DNA of 64,000 bases from NCBI GenBank assembly GCA_013289605.1, contig JABCZS010000008.1, forward strand, positions 1 to 64,000, read 5' to 3'. Positions within the stretch are counted from its first letter, which is position 1, and each line of letters opens with the position of its first letter. Both the position numbers and the translations under genes were made by a program. The notes under the pieces were generated by a model. It was not told the origin of the DNA. It was given only the letters and a program-made list of their open reading frames with translations, and ran no database searches. This stretch comes from Gammaproteobacteria bacterium (GTDB taxonomy: Bacteria > Pseudomonadota > Gammaproteobacteria > JABCZS01). Shown piece by piece: positions 17,375 to 26,845 of this stretch.

Positions 17375-19318
17375 TTATTTGCTTTTATACACTGATTTAC
17401 TCTCAGAAATTAATAATTCTACCACGGCAGGATCTGCCAATGTAGAAATATCCCCCAAATCCGTGTATTCACCTGCAGCAATTTTGCGTAATAATCTACG
17501 CATGATTTTGCCCGATCGTGTTTTAGGTAGAGCATTCGTCCATTGAATATAACTGGGCTGAGCAAATTTACCAATTTCCATGGCCACCCACTCACACGCT
17601 TCTTTTGCAGATTGTGCAGTAGGGGTTACGTCTTTTTGTAAAGTAGCAAAAGCATAAATGGCTTCGCCTTTAATCGGATCCGGTACACAAACCACGGCTG
17701 CCTCAGTAATTAAAGGGTATGCCACTAAAGCATTTTCTACTTCCGCAGAGCCAATGCGATGTCCGGCTACATTCATGACATCATCACTGCGACCAATGAT
17801 CCAATAATCACCCTCTTTATCACGGCGTGCTTTATCACCGGTTAAATAGTAATGTGGGAATTTAGATAAATATAGTTGATAGAAAGCAGTTTTATCACCA
17901 TAAACACCGCGCAACATAGAAGGCCACGCTTGTGCCAAGCATAAGTAACCGGTTGCTTCCCCTGTTAATAATTGACCCGCTTCATCCAGCAATACCGGTT
18001 TGGCACCAAAAAAAGGCCGCGTAGCTGAACCTGGTTTTTGCGGCCAGCAACTCGGTAAGGGTGAAATCATAATGGAGCCTGTTTCTGTTTGCCACCACGT
18101 ATCCACAATAGGACAGCGTTTTTCACCAATAACATCATAATACCAGCGCCACGCCTCAGGATTAATGGGCTCCCCCACTGTGCCTAATAAACGTAAAGAT
18201 AAACGTTGATATTTTTTCACCCACTCATCCCCTTCACGCATTAACATGCGGATCACGGTGGGTGCACTGTAAAATACACTGACTTGATATTTATCAATGA
18301 TTTGCCAAAATCGTCCGGGATCAGGATAATTAGGGACACCTTCAAATAACAACGTCGTTGCCCCATGACTCAGTGGTCCATAAACCAAATAGGTATGACC
18401 TGTGATCCAGCCAATATCCGCCGTGCACCAATAAATATCAGTCGGCTTATAATCCATAATATAATAAAACGATATATGGGCGCCGAGCAAATAACCCGCA
18501 GTGGTATGTAAAATTCCTTTAGGCTTACCCGTTGAGCCTGAAGTATAAAGAATAAATAAAGGATCTTCGGCTGACATGATTTCTGCATGGATACCCAAGT
18601 TCAAATCAACATTGTCTTTTTGTTCATGCCACCACAGATCGCGTCCGCTTTGCCAAAAAATTTCCTGACCTGTACGCTTTACCACCAAGACATGGGCAAT
18701 ATTAATTGCATCTAACGCTTGATCGACTTGTTTTTTTACAGCAAATTGTTGTCCGCGTCGATAACCTCCATCTGCGGTAATGATCAATTTAGGAGTGCAA
18801 TCCTTAATTCGCAAATGCAGTGATTCAGCAGAAAATCCTGCAAATACTACAGAGTGAACAGCGCCAATTCGTGCACAGGCCAATACAGTAAACATTAATT
18901 GAGGGATCATCGGCAGATAAATAATGACTCTATCGCCTTTTTTAACAGTAAGCGATCGCAACATTGCCGCAGCTGCGCATACTTCGTCATACAGCATTTG
19001 ATAAGTAAACGTTTTCTGCTCGCCATTTTCCGCTTCCCAAATCACCGCCGTTTTTTGCGCACATTGGGCAAGATGTCTATCAATACAATTATAAGCAACA
19101 TTGAGCTCGCCACCCGTAAACCAATTAATTTCACCTGTGCTAAAATCTCCGGTAAAAACCTGTGTCCAAGGTTTAAACCAAGTTAAGCGTTCTGCTTGCT
19201 GCGCCCAAAATACATCAGGCTCCAAAAGTGCTGCCGTTTGCATGGCCTCATAAGTTGCCTTGTCAATATTAGCGTTTTGTATAAAAGAATTGGGTGCATC
19301 GTATAATTCTTGAGACAT
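17375..19318 (-). CDS. acs: Acetyl-CoA synthetase
   Basis: Converts acetate, ATP and CoA to acetyl-CoA. 647 residues, the normal length. Motifs in order: the adenylation P-loop YTSGSTGKPKG (about 265-275), the substrate-pocket stretch GEPINPEAW, DTWWQTETGS, YLTGDKARRD, and the C-terminal catalytic lysine K604 in TRSGKIMRR, which in Salmonella Acs is regulated by acetylation. The ending LGDISTLADP is typical of Acs rather than propionyl-CoA synthetase. It is the first of a same-strand set acs-def-dabA-dabB, with a 112-base gap before def. Confidence 0.93.
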   Translation of the reverse strand: MSQELYDAPNSFIQNANIDKATYEAMQTAALLEPDVFWAQQAERLTWFKPWTQVFTGDFSTGEINWFTGGELNVAYNCIDRHLAQCAQKTAVIWEAENGEQKTFTYQMLYDEVCAAAAMLRSLTVKKGDRVIIYLPMIPQLMFTVLACARIGAVHSVVFAGFSAESLHLRIKDCTPKLIITADGGYRRGQQFAVKKQVDQALDAINIAHVLVVKRTGQEIFWQSGRDLWWHEQKDNVDLNLGIHAEIMSAEDPLFILYTSGSTGKPKGILHTTAGYLLGAHISFYYIMDYKPTDIYWCTADIGWITGHTYLVYGPLSHGATTLLFEGVPNYPDPGRFWQIIDKYQVSVFYSAPTVIRMLMREGDEWVKKYQRLSLRLLGTVGEPINPEAWRWYYDVIGEKRCPIVDTWWQTETGSIMISPLPSCWPQKPGSATRPFFGAKPVLLDEAGQLLTGEATGYLCLAQAWPSMLRGVYGDKTAFYQLYLSKFPHYYLTGDKARRDKEGDYWIIGRSDDVMNVAGHRIGSAEVENALVAYPLITEAAVVCVPDPIKGEAIYAFATLQKDVTPTAQSAKEACEWVAMEIGKFAQPSYIQWTNALPKTRSGKIMRRLLRKIAAGEYTDLGDISTLADPAVVELLISESKSVYKSK

Positions 19319-19379
19319 GTATCCGCTCCATCATTAAAATGATTAAAGTTCAAAGCATACTTAAAATAACCCATTCTGG

Positions 19380-20945
19380 TTATATCTTTAACAGGCCAAA
19401 TCTTTTGTCATATTCACCCTGCATCCCAGGGTTATGCCTATGCTCTTCTAGGTATTCATCAACCTTTCTTAAAAATCCTAAATGGGGTGACACTAATGGC
19501 CTCATTGTATAAGCGTTACCCGGAGCTGCGCCTACTAGTTTTTGTTCTAATAATAATAGAAGATATCCTCCAGCAATCACAGTATTTTTTCGGCCATGGT
19601 CAGTTGCTAGCATCAAAGGTGTTCGCCCCGCTTTATCTTCAGCATAAAGCGTTGCTCCGCAATCTAACAATTTGATAATAAGATTAAGCGGCTCTTTTCT
19701 ATAATTATAAAAATTCTGTACGGCATAATGCAGCGCGGTCATGCCCTCTTCATCGGCACTGTTAATATCGATGCCCTTTTTTAATAAAAAATCAATGATA
19801 GCCTCATTACTTGAACCTGCGACTAGGACTTTTCCACAAGCCACCATGACCAATGTTAATAAAGCGTGATTATCTAAAATCTTATCAAGTAGGTCTTCAT
19901 GCCCCTGGAATAGAGAAAGATCTTTTAGCCCTAAGGCAATAATCAGAGTATCTCTTTCTGTGAATTTTTCACCTGATGCTGCGCGTTCTAATATTTCTTG
20001 CGCGCGCACGATATAATTATTTTTCTCTTTTTCTAATATTTTCTTTTCATTTGCCTTCATGTTTGTAATGGCTTGACTTTCAAACTCCGACTGAGGAAAG
20101 CCAGGAGCTTTTTTTAAATTCACAATTTTAAGAATATCACGGTTTGCACAAATGCTTTTTATCATTTCTTCTCTGGCGTGACTATCGAGCGAAGTTAATT
20201 TCAAAATTTCACGTGCATACGCTAGGGTGTTAACTTTTAATTCTTTAGCTGTTTGCCTTGAAGCAAACATAGACTTTATCACCACAACTTGATAATTATC
20301 GTGATAAAAAATCACACTATTGCCCTGTTTCCAAATACCGCCACCCATGGAGGTGATGGGTGCATTTAAACGTGGAAATCCACCGGATGCTCTATAGCCG
20401 GTCTGTGGATCAGAAGGATCCCATGGTCCTGTTCCACAAAAAGTGATATGCTGATGTGTTTCCGATACTCTTTCTAAAAATGTTTTTTTCTGACCTCCCT
20501 TTATAGCTTGCGCACCATTGTCAGTGTTACATGCTTCCATCGTCACACAAATTTCACCGTGTTGTGGCGACAAAGCAGCTACAAAATCCTTTATTAAAGT
20601 GTCAAAATTCGTCTCATAGAGTGCCACACTGCCATTGCCCAACCCATACTCATCACCCCGGGCATGACCCATAATAAATAATTTAGGTGTATTGTCGAAT
20701 ATATCTTCAAGTCCATTAGGTAATTTTTGTTTTAGTTCAACCAAACTAGAATAAATTTTGGGTGTATTATCACACTCTTTAAAAAAATAATATTTTAAAT
20801 CTGCGCCCTCTAAATATACGCCTATCGACACGTATTGCTCAAAACGTTGTTTTATTCTCAGGTTTTCATGGACGCCTTTTTGGTCAAGACGAATAGCGGA
20901 GTCTGGCTTACATAGCAAAATTTCTACTGCAGATTTTTTAGGCAT
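19380..20945 (-). CDS. Ankyrin-repeat protein with a putative clan-CD cysteine protease domain
   Basis: 521 residues. The N-terminal ~230 residues contain KLFIMGHARGDEYGLG with H94 and EICVTMEACNTDNG with C139. A hydrophobic strand ending in His-Gly-type turn, followed about 45 residues later by a second hydrophobic strand ending in Ala-Cys, is the dyad layout of clan CD peptidases (caspase, clostripain, and RTX-type C80 self-processing domains). A helical linker (about 230-360) leads to at least two ankyrin repeats (about 375-470, EGMTALHYAVQ and AGRTPLMLATDHG). Membership in clan CD is inference from these motifs. Ankyrin repeats suggest binding to a host protein. There is no signal peptide. 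The initiation region is tandemly duplicated (see 20941-20981). Confidence 0.72.
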   Translation of the reverse strand: MPKKSAVEILLCKPDSAIRLDQKGVHENLRIKQRFEQYVSIGVYLEGADLKYYFFKECDNTPKIYSSLVELKQKLPNGLEDIFDNTPKLFIMGHARGDEYGLGNGSVALYETNFDTLIKDFVAALSPQHGEICVTMEACNTDNGAQAIKGGQKKTFLERVSETHQHITFCGTGPWDPSDPQTGYRASGGFPRLNAPITSMGGGIWKQGNSVIFYHDNYQVVVIKSMFASRQTAKELKVNTLAYAREILKLTSLDSHAREEMIKSICANRDILKIVNLKKAPGFPQSEFESQAITNMKANEKKILEKEKNNYIVRAQEILERAASGEKFTERDTLIIALGLKDLSLFQGHEDLLDKILDNHALLTLVMVACGKVLVAGSSNEAIIDFLLKKGIDINSADEEGMTALHYAVQNFYNYRKEPLNLIIKLLDCGATLYAEDKAGRTPLMLATDHGRKNTVIAGGYLLLLLEQKLVGAAPGNAYTMRPLVSPHLGFLRKVDEYLEEHRHNPGMQGEYDKRFGLLKI

Positions 20946-20981
20946 AATCTTTACTTCTCAGGGCATAATCTTTACTTCTCA
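20941..20981. repeat. 21-bp tandem duplication of the ankyrin-protease start region
   Basis: GGCATAATCTTTACTTCTCA occurs at 20941-20960 and again at 20962-20981. Read on the minus strand each copy holds the ribosome-binding area and an ATG. The upstream copy opens ATG CCC TGA, a two-codon frame ending just before the real initiation region, so it may tune translation of the downstream gene. Confidence 0.85.
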
Positions 20982-21196
20982 GCATTGGTTACGGGCATCT
21001 CAGTCATGAACGTTTATATCCAGAACATTAGAGAGGCTAGTTTTCATTGTGGCTGAGGATAACATGAGGGTTCCTAGACCTATAAGCAATAAAGCGAACT
21101 TAATTTAACCCTAATAAGCTCACTTTTCTTTTTCACATGAATTAGTTATCATAGTAAATCAGCTTGATTTAGCAACATTTTAAGGATATGTCTAAT

Positions 21197-21973
21197 ATGA
21201 ACCATAAATACCTCTCTTCCCACGTCTCTTTGGCGCTTTTCACGACGCTAATCATGGGTGCAGCCCAGGCTGATGACGATGATTGGGATGGTTTTTATAT
21301 AGGCGCAAATTTAGGTTATGGTTGGGCCGATGCGGATACTCGCTTCACCTCTTTATCAGGTGCTTATGGTCATAGCCCCTATTATGCGCCAGAAAAAATT
21401 GATCCTGATCCAAATGGCATACTTGGCGGTGCACAAGCTGGCTATAACTGGCAAATTAAGCGTTGGGTTCTAGGTCTTGAAACTGATTTTTCTTTTGCAG
21501 ATATCAACGGTAATAACACAACCCTAGGAACGTCTAGTTATTCTGATGGTTATACCGCACCTGTTGCACTTTCTACTGAAGAACGTATTAATTCTTTTGG
21601 AACCCTACGTGCGCGTTTGGGGATGGTGGCCTTTGAAGATTTTCTGGTTTATGCAACCGGCGGTTGGGCCTATGGGGATGTGAACTATTCCGCTAATACT
21701 GATTACACCGCGACTGGCAGTGGAAAACAATCTTATCCTGCACACTCCTTTTCTGAAAGTAAATCAGGTTGGACCGTTGGTGGTGGCTTAGAATATGGCT
21801 TATTGGAATCTTTGTCCCTCAGGGCTGAATATCTTTATCTTGATCTAGGGGATACCCGCGCCATAGCAAATCCTGAAATCCCAAATCCCTCTTATCATTA
21901 TCAGAAACAATATGACTGGGAGACTCGCGCCAATATCGCTCGTGTAGGGTTTAATTATTTTTTCGATATATGA
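21197..21973 (+). CDS. Outer-membrane beta-barrel protein
   Basis: About 258 residues with a signal peptide (MNHKYLSSHVSLALFTTLIMGAAQA, cut before DDD) and an eight-strand-type barrel of the OmpW/Omp25-31-like class: WDGFYIGANLGYGWADAD, GGAQAGYNWQIKRWVLGLETDFSFADI, LRARLGMVAFEDFLVYATGGWAYGDV, WTVGGGLEYGLLESLSLRAEYLYLDLG and the last strand ANIARVGFNYFF. Such proteins are abundant surface proteins with structural or adhesin roles. Start: AAGGA at 21182-21186 is one base from the ATG at 21188 but ten from the ATG at 21197, so the second is preferred and gives a cleaner signal peptide. Confidence 0.85.
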   Translation: MNHKYLSSHVSLALFTTLIMGAAQADDDDWDGFYIGANLGYGWADADTRFTSLSGAYGHSPYYAPEKIDPDPNGILGGAQAGYNWQIKRWVLGLETDFSFADINGNNTTLGTSSYSDGYTAPVALSTEERINSFGTLRARLGMVAFEDFLVYATGGWAYGDVNYSANTDYTATGSGKQSYPAHSFSESKSGWTVGGGLEYGLLESLSLRAEYLYLDLGDTRAIANPEIPNPSYHYQKQYDWETRANIARVGFNYFFDI

Positions 21974-21990
21974 TGCGAAATCAATTGAGT

Positions 21991-23085
21991 CTAATCTAAA
22001 GCAGGATAATCAGTATAACCTTTCGCCGCGCCACCGTATAAGGTTGTAGTGTCGAGCGCATTAAGCGGTGCATTGATTTTAAATCGTTGTGCTAAATCAG
22101 GATTCGCAATATAAAGTCTGCCGAATGCTACCAGAGAGGCATAACCGCTCGAAATCGCTTCTATTGCGAGTTCACGGGTATAGCCATTATTAACCATCCA
22201 TGCGCCGTTAAATTCTTTGCGTAAAGCATGAAAATCAAATCCACCGACATCACGCGCGCCTCGTGTTTCACCTTCTATCACGTGAATATAGGCGAGTTTT
22301 AATTGATCGATTGCTTTGACAAGTGGAAAATAAACTGTTGCTGGTGCGCTATCAAAAATGTCATTGACGGGGGTAACCGGTGATAAGCGTATGCCGGTAC
22401 GATCCGCGCCAATTTCAGCACTCACCGCTTCAATAACCTCTAAGGCAAAACGTAAGCGGTTATTAATAGAACCCCCATAGTGATCCGTGCGATGATTAGA
22501 ACCATCACTTAAAAATTGTTGAATTAAATAACCATTTGCCGCATGAATTTCTACGCCATCAAATCCTGCACGCATGGCATTTTGTGTCGCTTTACGATAG
22601 TCATCAATCACGCCCGCAATCTCTGATAATTCTAATGCCCGCGGCGTGCCTATGGGAGCAAATGCACCCGTTTCAATAAAGGTAGATTGTCCTTTGGGGG
22701 CAATAGCAGAAGGTGCAACGGGTGCTGCATTATTGGGTTGTAACGAAGGGTGTGAAATGCGGCCGACATGCCATAATTGCGCGAAAATTTTTCCGCCTTG
22801 AGCATGAATCGCATCCGTCACTAATTTCCATCCTGCAACTTGTTCTTGCGAATAAATGCCTGGTGTCCAGGCATAACCTTTAGCTGTAGGCGAACTTTGC
22901 GTAGCTTCGGAAATAATTAGCCCTGCCCCAGCACGCTGCGCATAATATTCTGCATTTAAAGCTTGAGGCGCATCAGCGCCAGGAATCGCGCGATCGCGCG
23001 TTAAAGGCGCCATCACCATCCTATTTTTTAACTCAAGGCCGCGAAGATTAAATGGGGTAAATAAAATATTGGGATCTAGGGTCAT
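21991..23085 (-). CDS. Old Yellow Enzyme family alkene reductase
   Basis: 364-residue FMN-dependent NAD(P)H oxidoreductase that reduces activated alkenes, nitro compounds or N-ethylmaleimide-like electrophiles. The TIM barrel shows LKNRMVMAPLTRDRA, the FAQLWHVGRISHP strand, the substrate-binding HAANGYLIQQFLSD (His and Asn about 186-189), HRTDHYGGSINNR and the FMN-phosphate segment ending LVAFGRLYIANPDL. It resembles NemA/xenobiotic reductases. It starts 2 bases after the catalase stop on the same strand, so the two are an operon against oxidative and electrophile stress. Confidence 0.9.
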   Translation of the reverse strand: MTLDPNILFTPFNLRGLELKNRMVMAPLTRDRAIPGADAPQALNAEYYAQRAGAGLIISEATQSSPTAKGYAWTPGIYSQEQVAGWKLVTDAIHAQGGKIFAQLWHVGRISHPSLQPNNAAPVAPSAIAPKGQSTFIETGAFAPIGTPRALELSEIAGVIDDYRKATQNAMRAGFDGVEIHAANGYLIQQFLSDGSNHRTDHYGGSINNRLRFALEVIEAVSAEIGADRTGIRLSPVTPVNDIFDSAPATVYFPLVKAIDQLKLAYIHVIEGETRGARDVGGFDFHALRKEFNGAWMVNNGYTRELAIEAISSGYASLVAFGRLYIANPDLAQRFKINAPLNALDTTTLYGGAAKGYTDYPALD

Positions 23086-23087
23086 GA

Positions 23088-24557
23088 TTACATTCCTTTG
23101 CCTTTATTAAATGCTTGCTCAATCCGCTCACCAATGTGTGAGTCAATATTTTTCCAATACTCAAAAGCTCTTTCCAATACAGGCGCAGATACGCCGTCTT
23201 TCAAGTGTCCCACCACATTGTTGACCAATCTTGTACGCGCTTCATCATCCATTACCTTACGCACAAGCGTACCTGCTTGCCCAAAGTCATCATCATCTCT
23301 GCGTAGCGTATAGGCTTGGCGCACAAACTCTCCTTGTGTTTCCCAAGTTGCGACTTCTGGATTTTTCATACTGTCTGCTTGTGGCCCGCCTTTGGAGTTC
23401 GGGGCGTAAATGGGATCGGATGAATTTTCCATACGCATTAAGCCATCTTTACTGTAGTTATGAACTGGGCATATCGGTTTGTTAACCGGGATTTGTTTGT
23501 AATTCACGCCTAATCGTGCACGATGCGCATCAGCGTAGGAAAAGACTCGGGCCAGCAGCATTTTATCTGGGCTAATCCCCGTACCCGAAACCATGTTATT
23601 CGGCTCAAACGCCGCTTGTTCAATTTCAGTGTGATAATCACTAGGATTACGATTTAAAATTAAATTTCCAACTTTAATCAGTGGATAATCCGCATGCGGC
23701 CATACTTTGGTCAGATCAAAAGGATTAAAGCGGTACGTTTCAGCGTCTTTAAACGGCATAATTTGCATGTGTAAAGTCCAACTCGGATGCTCACCACGTG
23801 AGATGGCCTCAAAAAGATCGCGGGTATGATAATCACCATCACTGCCCGCAAGTTTGTCTGCTTCATCTTGCTTCAAGAATTGTATCCCTTGATTGGTTTT
23901 GAAATGATATTTTACCCAAAACTTTTCAGCTGCCGCATTCACCCACATGTAAGTATGGCTAGAATAACCATTCATATGACGCCATGATTTTGGAATGCCA
24001 CGATCACTCATAAGCACAGTGACTTGGTGCGCAGATTCAGGCGAAAGTGTCCAGAAATCCCATTGCATATCATGATCACGTAAATTATTATTCACCCGAC
24101 GTTTTTGTGAACGAATAAAGTGCTGGAATTTCATGGGATCCCGCACAAAGAAAACCGGGGTATTGTTTCCCACCAGATCAAAATTCCCTTCACTCGTATA
24201 GAATTTCACGGCAAAGCCACGTGGATCGCGCCAGGTATCAGGACTCCCCCGCTCCCCTGCAACAGTTGAGAAGCGAATAAGCACATCCGTTTTTGTTTGG
24301 GGTTGAAACACAGCGGCCTTGGTGTATTGGCTTACGTCCGCAGTGACTTCAAAATGCCCAAATGCCCCACCGCCTTTTGCATGAGGCTGACGTTCAGGAA
24401 TTCTTTCGCGATTAAAATTTGCCATTTGTTCTATTAGATAATGATCATGTAGAAGTATGGGACCGTTGGGGCCGATGGTGAGAGAATGTGACTCACTGGG
24501 CACAGGTATGCCTGCATCGTTAGTAGTGAAAGTTGGTTTGTTGTCTTTATCTGGCAT
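23088..24557 (-). CDS. Monofunctional haem catalase
   Basis: Dismutates hydrogen peroxide. 489 residues, the small-subunit class. The active-site segment [15 protein letters not shown] places the distal catalytic His at 59, and the distal Asn lies in [17 protein letters not shown]. The proximal haem-ligand Tyr is Y341 in [14 protein letters not shown]. The NADPH-binding region and C-terminal helices are present and nothing is missing. Divergent from the MFS operon; the intergenic region could hold an OxyR site, but I cannot identify one with confidence. Confidence 0.93.
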   Translation of the reverse strand: MPDKDNKPTFTTNDAGIPVPSESHSLTIGPNGPILLHDHYLIEQMANFNRERIPERQPHAKGGGAFGHFEVTADVSQYTKAAVFQPQTKTDVLIRFSTVAGERGSPDTWRDPRGFAVKFYTSEGNFDLVGNNTPVFFVRDPMKFQHFIRSQKRRVNNNLRDHDMQWDFWTLSPESAHQVTVLMSDRGIPKSWRHMNGYSSHTYMWVNAAAEKFWVKYHFKTNQGIQFLKQDEADKLAGSDGDYHTRDLFEAISRGEHPSWTLHMQIMPFKDAETYRFNPFDLTKVWPHADYPLIKVGNLILNRNPSDYHTEIEQAAFEPNNMVSGTGISPDKMLLARVFSYADAHRARLGVNYKQIPVNKPICPVHNYSKDGLMRMENSSDPIYAPNSKGGPQADSMKNPEVATWETQGEFVRQAYTLRRDDDDFGQAGTLVRKVMDDEARTRLVNNVVGHLKDGVSAPVLERAFEYWKNIDSHIGERIEQAFNKGKGM

Positions 24558-24666
24558 GTTAACACCTTCGTACAGGGTAAATGATTATTGTATCAGAAAA
24601 TGTAGGGTAGCTAGAAGTGCTTCCATTAATACACTTACCGCCTTCACTTTTTAAATCCGACCTTTG

Positions 24667-24696
24667 TTGACTTTATCAATGGTTGCGTTATACAAT
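24667..24696 (+). promoter_or_regulatory. Promoter of the MFS-GlcG-MarR-SDR operon
   Basis: TTGACT (24667-24672) is followed after 16 bp by TATACA (24689-24694), or after 18 bp by TACAAT (24691-24696), a reasonable sigma-70 promoter. Its position means that the open frame upstream of about 24703 is not transcribed from it, which supports the TTG start at 24730 for the transporter. The MarR protein of the operon may act here. Confidence 0.55.
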
Positions 24697-24729
24697 GGTT
24701 CAACTGAATTGAGTGGTGAGGAAAATCCA

Positions 24730-26028
24730 TTGAAAGCAAAGTCTATATTTAGCACGGTTCTTGGTAATGCCTTAGAATTGTATGATTTTATTCTTTATGG
24801 TTTTTTGGCTACTTTTATTGCACAGGCATTTTTCCCAGAACAAACTCCCTTTATTACCCTATTATTATCTTTTAGTGTCTTTGCTACTGCATGTATTGTA
24901 AGGCCTTTTAGCGCTTTATTCTTTGGAAAAATGGGAGATACAGCCGGGCGAAAAAAGTCACTATTGCTATCGGTTAATATGATGTGTGTCGCTACCTTTC
25001 TGGTGGGAATTTTACCGAGTTTTCATTCCATTGGTATTATTGCCACTATTGCATTAATTATCCTTAGACTCATGCAAGGTTTTTCTGTCGCAGGAGAAGA
25101 AACGAATGCGGCAGTTTATTTAACAGAGGAATCTTCCGAAAATAACAGGGGGTTTATGACCAGTTTTGTTTTAGCCAGTGTCCATTTGGGTTTATTGTTG
25201 GGCTCAATTATATGTACACTCACAGCAACGCTATTAACCCCAGAACAAATGCAAGCTTTTGGTTGGCGCATTCCATTTTTACTGGCCCTACCCTTTGGAA
25301 TTTTGGCAAGCTATCTACGTGCGCGCTCCAGAGAATCAGCTGAATTTGAGCGCGTGAAAGATAATATTGACCTTAAGCCCATTAAAACTGTATTTAAACA
25401 TTATCGATTGAATGTGGCACAAGCAACGGGTGTGTGCAGCTTGTTTTCCGTTGTGATTTATTTATTTACCCTATATTCACCCAATTACCTTCAACAAACG
25501 ATAGGTTATACAGCCGCGTTGTATTTAACGACCAGTGGTTTATTAATTTTATGTATTTTTTGTCCCCTGTTTGGTCATTTATCTGATAGATATGGTGCTC
25601 TGCGATTATTTAGGATCTCATGTATTCTTTTTGCTTTATTTAGTTTTCCCCTATTTAATATGCTAAAGAGTGGCTTATTGGAAAATACTATAATTGCATA
25701 TATTACATTTTCCATTTTACTACTACCACTTGCAGGCAGTTTGTTTGCCATAATTGTAAAATTATTCCCAATTAGCGTACGCTGCACGGGTGTTTCATTT
25801 TCATTCAATCTTAGCTTTACCCTCTTTGGAAGCTCTGCACCGATTATTGCGCATTATCTAACCCATTCATCCTGGGGGCTTGAGAGTGTAGCGCTATATA
25901 TTATTGCAACTGCCATTATTTCATTTATATCCACCATCACTATTAAGGAGGTACAATGCCACATAGTAGAACAAAGCACACCTATGATAAACCCAGCATC
26001 ACCGCAAGCTGTGCTAAAGAAATTTTAA
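24730..26028 (+). CDS. MFS transporter, metabolite:H+ symporter (ProP-like) family
   Basis: A 12-helix major facilitator of about 432 residues. It begins KAKSIFSTVLGNALELYDFILYGFLA, the standard opening of the metabolite:H+ symporter (MHS) group, and has the loop motif GKMGDTAGRKKSLL between helices 2 and 3 and RLMQGFSVAGEET in helix 4, both diagnostic. Members carry proline, betaine, citrate, shikimate or similar acids; the substrate is unknown. The frame is open back to 24664, but TTG 24730 has TGAGGA at 24717-24722 and lies just after a promoter. Its last 73 bases overlap the next gene. Confidence 0.85.
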   Translation: MKAKSIFSTVLGNALELYDFILYGFLATFIAQAFFPEQTPFITLLLSFSVFATACIVRPFSALFFGKMGDTAGRKKSLLLSVNMMCVATFLVGILPSFHSIGIIATIALIILRLMQGFSVAGEETNAAVYLTEESSENNRGFMTSFVLASVHLGLLLGSIICTLTATLLTPEQMQAFGWRIPFLLALPFGILASYLRARSRESAEFERVKDNIDLKPIKTVFKHYRLNVAQATGVCSLFSVVIYLFTLYSPNYLQQTIGYTAALYLTTSGLLILCIFCPLFGHLSDRYGALRLFRISCILFALFSFPLFNMLKSGLLENTIIAYITFSILLLPLAGSLFAIIVKLFPISVRCTGVSFSFNLSFTLFGSSAPIIAHYLTHSSWGLESVALYIIATAIISFISTITIKEVQCHIVEQSTPMINPASPQAVLKKF

Positions 26029-26396
26029 AAGCTGGGATTGCAAAGGCTACAGAAATAAATCAACCGATGGTTATCGCCATTTTAGATGAAAGTGCAGCGT
26101 TAAAAGCTTTCCATCGTATGGATGGCGCAGCATTAATTAGCATTGATTTAGCACAAAATAAAGCTTTTACTGCCGTTACTCATCCATGGGGATTATCAAC
26201 GGATGAAATCTTTACGCATATACAAAAGAATCCAGCTACACTTTTGAGTATTCCACAAATTCCACGTTATATTGTTTTTGGCGGGGGTTATGTCATTACA
26301 ATGGATAGGAAAATAATTGGTGGATTAGGTGTCAGCGGCGGCACTGTAGACCAAGATGCCATTGTAGCTAAAGCAGCCCTAGGAGTCATTCAATGA
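25956..26396 (+). CDS. GlcG/HbpS family protein
   Basis: 146 residues of the GlcG/HbpS (DUF336) family: ITASCAKEILKAGIAKATEINQPMVIAILDESAALKAFHRMDGA, AQNKAFTAV and the C-terminal GGGYVITMDRKIIGGLGVSGGTVDQDAIVAKAAL. Proteins of this fold bind haem or small ligands, or accompany glycolate and diol metabolism; the role here is unknown. A perfect SD (AAGGAGGT) lies inside the end of the transporter gene, proving that the 73-base overlap is real. It overlaps the following marR by 4 bases. Confidence 0.85.
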   Translation: MPHSRTKHTYDKPSITASCAKEILKAGIAKATEINQPMVIAILDESAALKAFHRMDGAALISIDLAQNKAFTAVTHPWGLSTDEIFTHIQKNPATLLSIPQIPRYIVFGGGYVITMDRKIIGGLGVSGGTVDQDAIVAKAALGVIQ

Positions 26397-26842
26397 AAAT
26401 TAATTTAAGCACTTTAATTCCTTTTAAAATTTCACAACTTACCAAATTGAAACGACAATTGGTCGATCAACAGATGCAGCCACTTAACCTTTCTCGTACA
26501 CAATGGCAAGTATTGGCATGGCTTAATATTTTAGGTACACCCTGTACCCAGCAAGGTTTATTAAAAGCACTAGATCTGGATAGAGCTCAATTGGCACGTG
26601 TTTTAGAATATTTTGATGAAAAGAAAATTATCAAGCGCACTGCCCTGCCGGATGATAGACGCTCACTTTCCATCACATTAACACCTTCAGGGAAAACTCT
26701 ACTTAAAAAAGTAGAATACCTTATGGAACAAGAATCTGACATCATGCTAAAAGGCATTACTCAAAAAGAAAAAGAATTATTTGATTCATTATTACATAAA
26801 ATGACTGAGAACATATTATCCAGCTTGAAGGATCACGAGTAA
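26393..26842 (+). CDS. MarR family transcriptional regulator
   Basis: 149 residues with a winged helix-turn-helix: LSRTQWQVLAWLNILGTPCTQQGLLKALDLDRAQLARVLEYFDEKKIIKRTALPDDRRSLSITLTPSGKTLL, where DDRRS is the wing signature. It probably represses its own operon until a small ligand binds, the common mode of the family. It overlaps the GlcG gene by 4 bases (ATGA) and is followed 3 bases later by the SDR gene, so all four genes are one unit. Confidence 0.88.
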   Translation: MKINLSTLIPFKISQLTKLKRQLVDQQMQPLNLSRTQWQVLAWLNILGTPCTQQGLLKALDLDRAQLARVLEYFDEKKIIKRTALPDDRRSLSITLTPSGKTLLKKVEYLMEQESDIMLKGITQKEKELFDSLLHKMTENILSSLKDHE

Positions 26843-26845
26843 AAT

